Source of the DNA: Deltaproteobacteria bacterium | Lineage (GTDB): Bacteria > UBA10199 > JACPAL01 | NCBI GenBank assembly: GCA_016180845.1 | Contig: JACPAK010000004.1 | Span: 62,001 to 126,000, forward strand | DNA: 64,000 nucleotides | Direction of reading: 5' to 3' | Position numbers and translations under genes: made by a program | Notes under the pieces: model-generated | Seen by the model: the letters and a program-made list of their open reading frames with translations, nothing else | Databases searched by the model: none | Told to the model about the DNA's origin: nothing | Part shown: positions 60,302 through 64,000 of the stretch, piece after piece | Layout: the number at the start of each line of letters is the position of its first letter | Position numbering within the stretch: position 1 is the first letter of the stretch

Positions 60302-60735
60302 AGGACCTCCAACTGTTTTCTGCGAATCGGCTGAATAAATTTCTTATATCGATCAAAAAGGGCGATCACTTTTTTACCGACCACACGAGAGGATTCGTAA
60401 AATCCAATCTGTTGAACCAGACGAGCCAAGGCAGGTGGGCGCTTCTGGACAAGCGCCTGAACAAAACCCTCCATAGAGGGGTAAAGCCGGTCCCATAAAA
60501 ATTCAGTTTGATAGGGAGCTAAATCGGCCACCGGTTTAACCAAGCTTTCGACCGGCACACCCAAGCCAGAGGCCAACTGAAACAGAGTCCGGCTTTCAAC
60601 ATTCACCCACCCTTCCCGATTCACCTCCCGAAACCACTTCGTCACTGCCGCTCGAGAAACCCCCGCCAATCTGGCAACATCAGCCTTATGGTACGAGTTA
60701 TTGTTCATTAAATTTTTAAGTACTTGTAAATACAT
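60274..60735 (-). CDS. HTH antitoxin-like partner of the nucleotidyltransferase
   Basis: This 153-aa protein has an N-terminal XRE-type helix-turn-helix (HKADVARLAGVSRAAVTKWFREVNREGWVNVESRTLFQLASGLGV), followed by a helical C-terminal domain ending in KQLEVLWPLYASKR. It is fused by overlap to the nucleotidyltransferase gene, the usual order of a DNA-binding antitoxin before an AbiEii-like toxin. ATG 60708 (MNNNSYHKAD) is an alternative start. A palindrome at its promoter suggests autoregulation. Confidence 0.78.
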   Translation of the reverse strand: MYLQVLKNLMNNNSYHKADVARLAGVSRAAVTKWFREVNREGWVNVESRTLFQLASGLGVPVESLVKPVADLAPYQTEFLWDRLYPSMEGFVQALVQKRPPALARLVQQIGFYESSRVVGKKVIALFDRYKKFIQPIRRKQLEVLWPLYASKR

Positions 60736-60737
60736 AT

Positions 60738-60762
60738 TATTTATAAATATTTGTTAATTATA
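60738..60762 (-). promoter_or_regulatory. Promoter and operator of the HTH/nucleotidyltransferase pair
   Basis: On the minus strand TATAAT (60762-60757), preceded by TAC, is a good -10. The 12-bp perfect palindrome TATTTATAAATA (60738-60749) lies at the expected transcription start, immediately before the ATG at 60735. This leaves a leader of about 15 nt and no ribosome-binding site. The palindrome could be the binding site of the HTH protein. Confidence 0.5.
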
Positions 60763-60842
60763 GTAAATTATTATTCGGGAGAGATCAAGGCTAAAAAAGC
60801 GCAAAAATGGAATGATCCAAAAGGTGCACGGTTACTTTCTGG

Positions 60843-61457
60843 TCAGAGTCCCAACAATTGCTCGATCTCACTGTCGAGAGAGGAATCTTTTCTGGGTGGT
60901 GGAGGGGGAACTACTTTTTTCTTCCCCGCGAGTAGGAGCGCCCCTTCAAATACAGGTTTTTTAAGAAATCGCTCTCGATTGAGGTCATCTCTCAGAAGTA
61001 GGACATCCTGAATACCATCGCCTGTCAGATCCCCCACAAAAATATGTTCGCCATAGAAAAACGAATATTCCGGAAGGGTAATGGTTGCAAAAGGCTCTGT
61101 CACCCAATTCTGATCATCTCTATCCGGACGACATAGAATCCCAGAGTGGAAATGAATCGTCGTCTGGATGTATCGACCAAGGATCTGTCTTATCCCCGCC
61201 GGATTAACCTGTTCGAGCCGAAGATAGATATCCTCGCGCTCTGAGTCACGATCGATGTCTCGTTCGATATGATAGGTAGAGGTCGTTCTTAGGGCCTCAC
61301 TATCCAGAATTGTTTTTTTCGCATGAAGCCCAACCGGTTCTGCAGTCTTGTAGAGGCCACCCGCATCTCTAATTCTTGACAGATCCTGTTCTGTTAATGG
61401 CCTTGCCGACTCAAAAGTAACCGTCTCTGTATAGCGACAGTGGTATTGGTAACCCAT
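60843..61457 (-). CDS. Hypothetical protein with FG-GAP/VCBS-type motif
   Basis: This is 204 aa from ATG 61457 (MGYQYHCRYTETVTF), chosen because GAGGAGG lies just upstream; a longer frame from 61493 is less likely. Near residue 155 the segment HIFVGDLTGDGIQDVLLLRDD is the calcium-binding D-x-T-G-D-G-x-x-D motif of FG-GAP/VCBS beta-propeller repeats. The tail has five consecutive prolines. No signal peptide is seen, which is odd for such a motif. The gene sits 63 nt downstream of a secreted DUF4215 protein on the same strand. Confidence 0.65.
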   Translation of the reverse strand: MGYQYHCRYTETVTFESARPLTEQDLSRIRDAGGLYKTAEPVGLHAKKTILDSEALRTTSTYHIERDIDRDSEREDIYLRLEQVNPAGIRQILGRYIQTTIHFHSGILCRPDRDDQNWVTEPFATITLPEYSFFYGEHIFVGDLTGDGIQDVLLLRDDLNRERFLKKPVFEGALLLAGKKKVVPPPPPRKDSSLDSEIEQLLGL

Positions 61458-61520
61458 GATAAGCCTCCTCTTCTCACCTATTTCAAAACTCACTAACAGG
61501 ATGTTGACAGACTGCTAAGA

Positions 61521-63116
61521 TTATCGAACGAGAAGGGTACAACCTCCTCCTGATGTTGTGGGACTCGCAGAAGGATCAGTTGCTGGAGTTTCCGCAGTAC
61601 TCGTTCCGCCTGGAGTTGTCGAACCACTACCAGCCCCCCCAGATGAACCACCACCTTCGACAGTCGACGCCTCCTTCTTACAAGAGCTATCACATCCATC
61701 CCCATTTGTTGTATTACTGTCGTCACACTCCTCATTTGGGCCAATGATCCCATCGCTACACTTTGCAAGCTGGCAGGAGTTCGTGCAAGAATCAGTAGCG
61801 ACAGTGTTTGCATCGTCGCATCCCTCACCGGGACCTACAATTTCGTCGCCGCACCGGGCGTTCTGACAAGAGTTAGTGCAGGAATCGGTGTTAGTCGTAT
61901 TTCCATCGTCACACTCCTCAGCCGCTCCGCTCTGAACGATGGAGTCCCCACAACCGACCTCGAGGGCACCTATGTCACACCGGGCAGTTCCATTGGCATC
62001 TCCATCCTTTGGCCGCAGAAAACCTCTCTGATCCGTGGAGGCACATACGCTGTTCCCCTGGGTTGCAGTACTCCCAGCATCAACTGCAGGACTACCTGAT
62101 TGAAGTGTGTGCGTTCTTCCAAAACCTCCATTTCCGGCTAAAGGAGACAGCTTGGGATCTATAGGACTCGTCGCAGAACCAATGAGATTTATGTCGGGGA
62201 AGGAAGGGGAACAAGCATCACCAATCCCTATGAGACTGTAAATAGTACTGACAATGCGCACGCAATCAGGTGCGAAGGTCACACTGCCCGCATCTCCGTT
62301 ATCCTTATCCGTATTACCCGCAACGATCGTGTTGTTCAGATTGATCCGGCTCCCTTGAGAGGCCCCATAAATTCCACCCCCATCCCCAACGTTATTCGCA
62401 GGATAATCATTATCAGCCGTATTATTCGTAACCGTCGCATGGTTGAGTGTGATCACGCCACCCCCGTAGAAGATACCACCTCCATCCCGATCGGCGGTGT
62501 TACCGCTGATCGTGCTGTTGGTGACGATCATGTTTCCCTGTTCAATATAAATACCCCCTCCATCTGTCCCTGCACTGTTCCCAGTGATTGTCACCCCCGT
62601 GAGTGAGGTCGTTCCTTCATTAAAAATCCCTCCCCCCGGCCCACTGCCAGCAGAGTTAGACTCAATCGAAGCATCTGCCAGATTCAAAGTATCCCCCGAT
62701 CCAACGTAGATCCCTCCCCCCTCCAGTCCGCCGCTATCAGCGCCCTTTATGACGAGGCGTGACATGGTAACTGTCTGATCGTTTCCAGGGCTGTCGATAA
62801 CGAAAACGCTTGCTGTTCTATTTGCGTCAACCGTCACAACGGTTGACTCAGGTCCCTCAACGCTGATTCCTTCGGTTATTGCGGGGAGCGCACTTTGAAG
62901 CGTTATCGTCGCCGCCGAAACCGAACCGAGGGCAAAACTGATTGTGTCGCTTCCCGAAGTGGAATTGGCATCCGTCAGGGCCTGTCGCAACGATCCCTCC
63001 CCCGAATCATTTATGTTCGTTACGGCGAAGGTTGCGGCTCGTGATGAAACTGGCACGAGCAAAAAGGCTAAGGTCAAGAGGATCGCGACGCTGGCAACGT
63101 AATTTTTAGTCTTCAT
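61521..63116 (-). CDS. Secreted protein with parallel beta-helix and DUF4215 Cys-rich repeats
   Basis: This is 531 aa from ATG 63116 (MKTKNYVASVAILLTLAFLL), with AAGGAG 6 nt upstream and a signal peptide cleaved near SSRA. Residues about 25-60 form the CSLREAI-like start (FAVTNINDSGEGSLRQALTDANS). A right-handed beta-helix of polymorphic repeats follows (STISGNTADRDGGGIFYGGG), and then three DUF4215 repeats (EECDDGNTTNTDSCTNSCQN and similar, about 395-480). A Gly/Ser/Thr tail ends in GGGCTLLVR. The exported surface location is likely. It belongs to the same stylistic group as the secreted lipoproteins near 38-47 kb. Confidence 0.85.
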   Translation of the reverse strand: MKTKNYVASVAILLTLAFLLVPVSSRAATFAVTNINDSGEGSLRQALTDANSTSGSDTISFALGSVSAATITLQSALPAITEGISVEGPESTVVTVDANRTASVFVIDSPGNDQTVTMSRLVIKGADSGGLEGGGIYVGSGDTLNLADASIESNSAGSGPGGGIFNEGTTSLTGVTITGNSAGTDGGGIYIEQGNMIVTNSTISGNTADRDGGGIFYGGGVITLNHATVTNNTADNDYPANNVGDGGGIYGASQGSRINLNNTIVAGNTDKDNGDAGSVTFAPDCVRIVSTIYSLIGIGDACSPSFPDINLIGSATSPIDPKLSPLAGNGGFGRTHTLQSGSPAVDAGSTATQGNSVCASTDQRGFLRPKDGDANGTARCDIGALEVGCGDSIVQSGAAEECDDGNTTNTDSCTNSCQNARCGDEIVGPGEGCDDANTVATDSCTNSCQLAKCSDGIIGPNEECDDSNTTNGDGCDSSCKKEASTVEGGGSSGGAGSGSTTPGGTSTAETPATDPSASPTTSGGGCTLLVR

Positions 63117-63201
63117 GAAAACTCCTTTTTTAATTTCCAAGTTCAAATTGATTATCGTAATTGTGATTGTGACGTTGTGAAAATCAGACTGAAATGGGGC
63201 A

Positions 63202-63225
63202 AAAACTGTTTTCTGGAGAAAACGG
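63202..63225 (-). terminator. Intrinsic terminator of hemD
   Basis: On the minus strand, directly after the hemD stop, GTTTTC (63223-63218) pairs with GAAAAC (63213-63208) around a TCCA loop, followed by AG and five T. This is a conventional hairpin plus T-tract, with a stem that is short and AT-rich. It separates hemD from the secreted beta-helix gene transcribed in the same direction. Confidence 0.6.
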
Positions 63226-63229
63226 GGAG

Positions 63230-64000
63230 TTATTTAAAATACTCAAGAACCGCTTGGACCAATGCCGGAATCGTGTATTTTTTTGGCTGAAGGATCACGT
63301 TGAGACCATGGGACTTGGCGGTCTTTGTCGTAATCGGCCCAATCGAGGCAACTGGAATTTTACAAACGAGATCATGTAGGGGCGACCGGCCGGTTGCCCC
63401 TACACCAACCATTTTCATAAAATTTTCGACCGTCGAAGAGCTTGCAAATGTCATCAGATCGATTTCGCCCTTTTGAATCAATTCTTGCAATCGATCAGCC
63501 CCCCCTTTGGGCCGGATCGTCCGGTAGGCCTCAACGACATCCACCTTCGCCCCGACTCGCTTTAGTTCTTCAACCAAAATCTCACGCGCCTCTTTGGCTC
63601 GCGGGATCAAGATTCTCTTTCCTCTGATCCTTTTGGCAGCCAAGATACGCACAAGCCCCTCGGCGCGATATTCTTCGGCAATCGAGTCAACCCGAATCCC
63701 CTTCTCTCGTATCGCCTCAGCGGTTGCAGGACCGATCGCGGCGATCTGGATCCCCTTCAGATCCCGGAGATCCCTCCCCTTTTTCTGAAGCCGTTCAAAA
63801 AAATGGGAGACCCCATTCACACTCGTAAAAATAATCCAGTGATACTTCTTCAAAGAAGCCAGAGCATGATCTATCCCCCTCCAGCTGGCAGGAGGCTTGA
63901 TTTCAATCGTCGGGATCTCGGAAACCGAGGCCCCATATTCCTCCAAGTGATGACTCAGTTCACTGGCCTGTTCCCGCGTCCGTGTCACGAGGATCCGTTT
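63230..64000 (-). CDS. hemD: Uroporphyrinogen-III synthase, 5' end beyond the window
   Basis: This is the C-terminal 256 residues of a uroporphyrinogen-III synthase, which closes the tetrapyrrole ring with inversion of ring D in heme and B12 synthesis. The frame continues past the right edge (KRILVTRTREQASELS), so the start lies outside; it may be fused to CobA as often seen. Conserved parts include FTSVNGVSHFFERL, IAAIGPATAEAIREKGI, RILIPRAKEAREIL, DLMTFASSSTVENF and IPVASIGPITTKTAKSHGL. Residues near 195-207 (GVGATGRSPLHDL) are encoded by a 28-nt palindromic repeat in frame. Confidence 0.88.
   Translation of the reverse strand, partial: KRILVTRTREQASELSHHLEEYGASVSEIPTIEIKPPASWRGIDHALASLKKYHWIIFTSVNGVSHFFERLQKKGRDLRDLKGIQIAAIGPATAEAIREKGIRVDSIAEEYRAEGLVRILAAKRIRGKRILIPRAKEAREILVEELKRVGAKVDVVEAYRTIRPKGGADRLQELIQKGEIDLMTFASSSTVENFMKMVGVGATGRSPLHDLVCKIPVASIGPITTKTAKSHGLNVILQPKKYTIPALVQAVLEYFK
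63376..63403. repeat. 28-nt palindromic repeat inside hemD
   Basis: GTAGGGGC (63376-63383) and GCCCCTAC (63396-63403) flank the perfect inner palindrome ACCGGCCGGT (63385-63394), with one mismatched pair between. This is a common dispersed bacterial repeat core. It falls within the hemD coding region, adding about nine residues without a frameshift. GCCCCTAC recurs at the end of the repeat between sufS and sufU (8180-8187). Confidence 0.75.

Noticed and set aside
1-64000. CRISPR arrays, rRNA genes, prophages and insertion sequences
   Set aside because: I saw no regularly spaced repeats, no rRNA sequence and no transposase, integrase or phage structural gene.

Overview
The window reads as a chromosomal segment of an uncultured, mid-GC, diderm bacterium of the old 'deltaproteobacterial' type (Myxococcota, Bdellovibrionota or a related candidate phylum). 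This placement is inferred. The evidence is the number of lipobox proteins, outer-envelope genes (MlaC-like, TolC-like, DacB, lytic transglycosylase), secreted Cys-rich DUF4215 and thrombospondin-3 proteins, an rplM-rpsI-argC block, and etfBA together with a membrane CCG/ferredoxin oxidoreductase. No phage, insertion sequence, rRNA or CRISPR array is visible.

Layout. 0-2.7 kb: acyl-CoA carboxylase beta subunit and hisC. 2.8-9.4 kb: a complete SUF iron-sulfur operon (Rrf2 regulator, sufB, sufC, sufD, sufS, sufU, sufT, monothiol glutaredoxin) with a dyad operator and a foldable leader, interrupted by two palindromic repeats. 9.4-12.1 kb: a lipoprotein, a PQ-loop-like membrane protein, a second cysteine desulfurase (IscS type) and an alkyltransferase. 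12.1-15.5 kb: a candidate sigma-54 promoter, two small unknown genes sharing a repeated motif, and comEC. 15.4-16.3 kb: tRNA-Val(CAC) directly abutting bcp. 16.3-20.7 kb: unknown exported and membrane proteins, including a large pentapeptide-repeat protein. 20.7-27.6 kb: a murein-turnover block (LysM lytic transglycosylase, DacB, a peptide-ABC importer without ATPases, NagZ). 27.7-31.6 kb: a second candidate sigma-54 promoter in front of a disordered protein, then grxC, rmuC, nadK and a nadD-like gene. 31.9-47.0 kb: a tightly packed run of nine unrecognised genes, five without signal peptides and then three very large or lipidated exported proteins. 47.0-50.6 kb: TolC-like, MlaC-like and phosphatase-superfamily genes. 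50.7-57.6 kb: TetR, etfB, etfA, a MazEF-type toxin-antitoxin pair, an epimerase, a zinc-ribbon protein and a putative ETF:menaquinone oxidoreductase. 57.7-59.5 kb: rplM, rpsI, argC. 59.5-64 kb: an AbiEii-like nucleotidyltransferase with an HTH partner, two exported or calcium-motif proteins, and the 3' part of hemD.

Themes. (1) Palindromic GC-rich repeats are scattered through the window, and several lie in frame inside genes (nadD-like, mlaC-like, hemD, the 3' end of nagZ). (2) One 84-nt repeat occurs twice with an identical core but different, mutually compensating stem arms, which is covariation evidence for a conserved fold. (3) The nine-gene operon at 31.9-47.0 kb, followed by TolC and MlaC homologues, is the best candidate for an undescribed system. 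A START-like domain, possible lipid-binding folds and beta-barrel-like proteins suggest envelope or lipid trafficking, but this is inference only.
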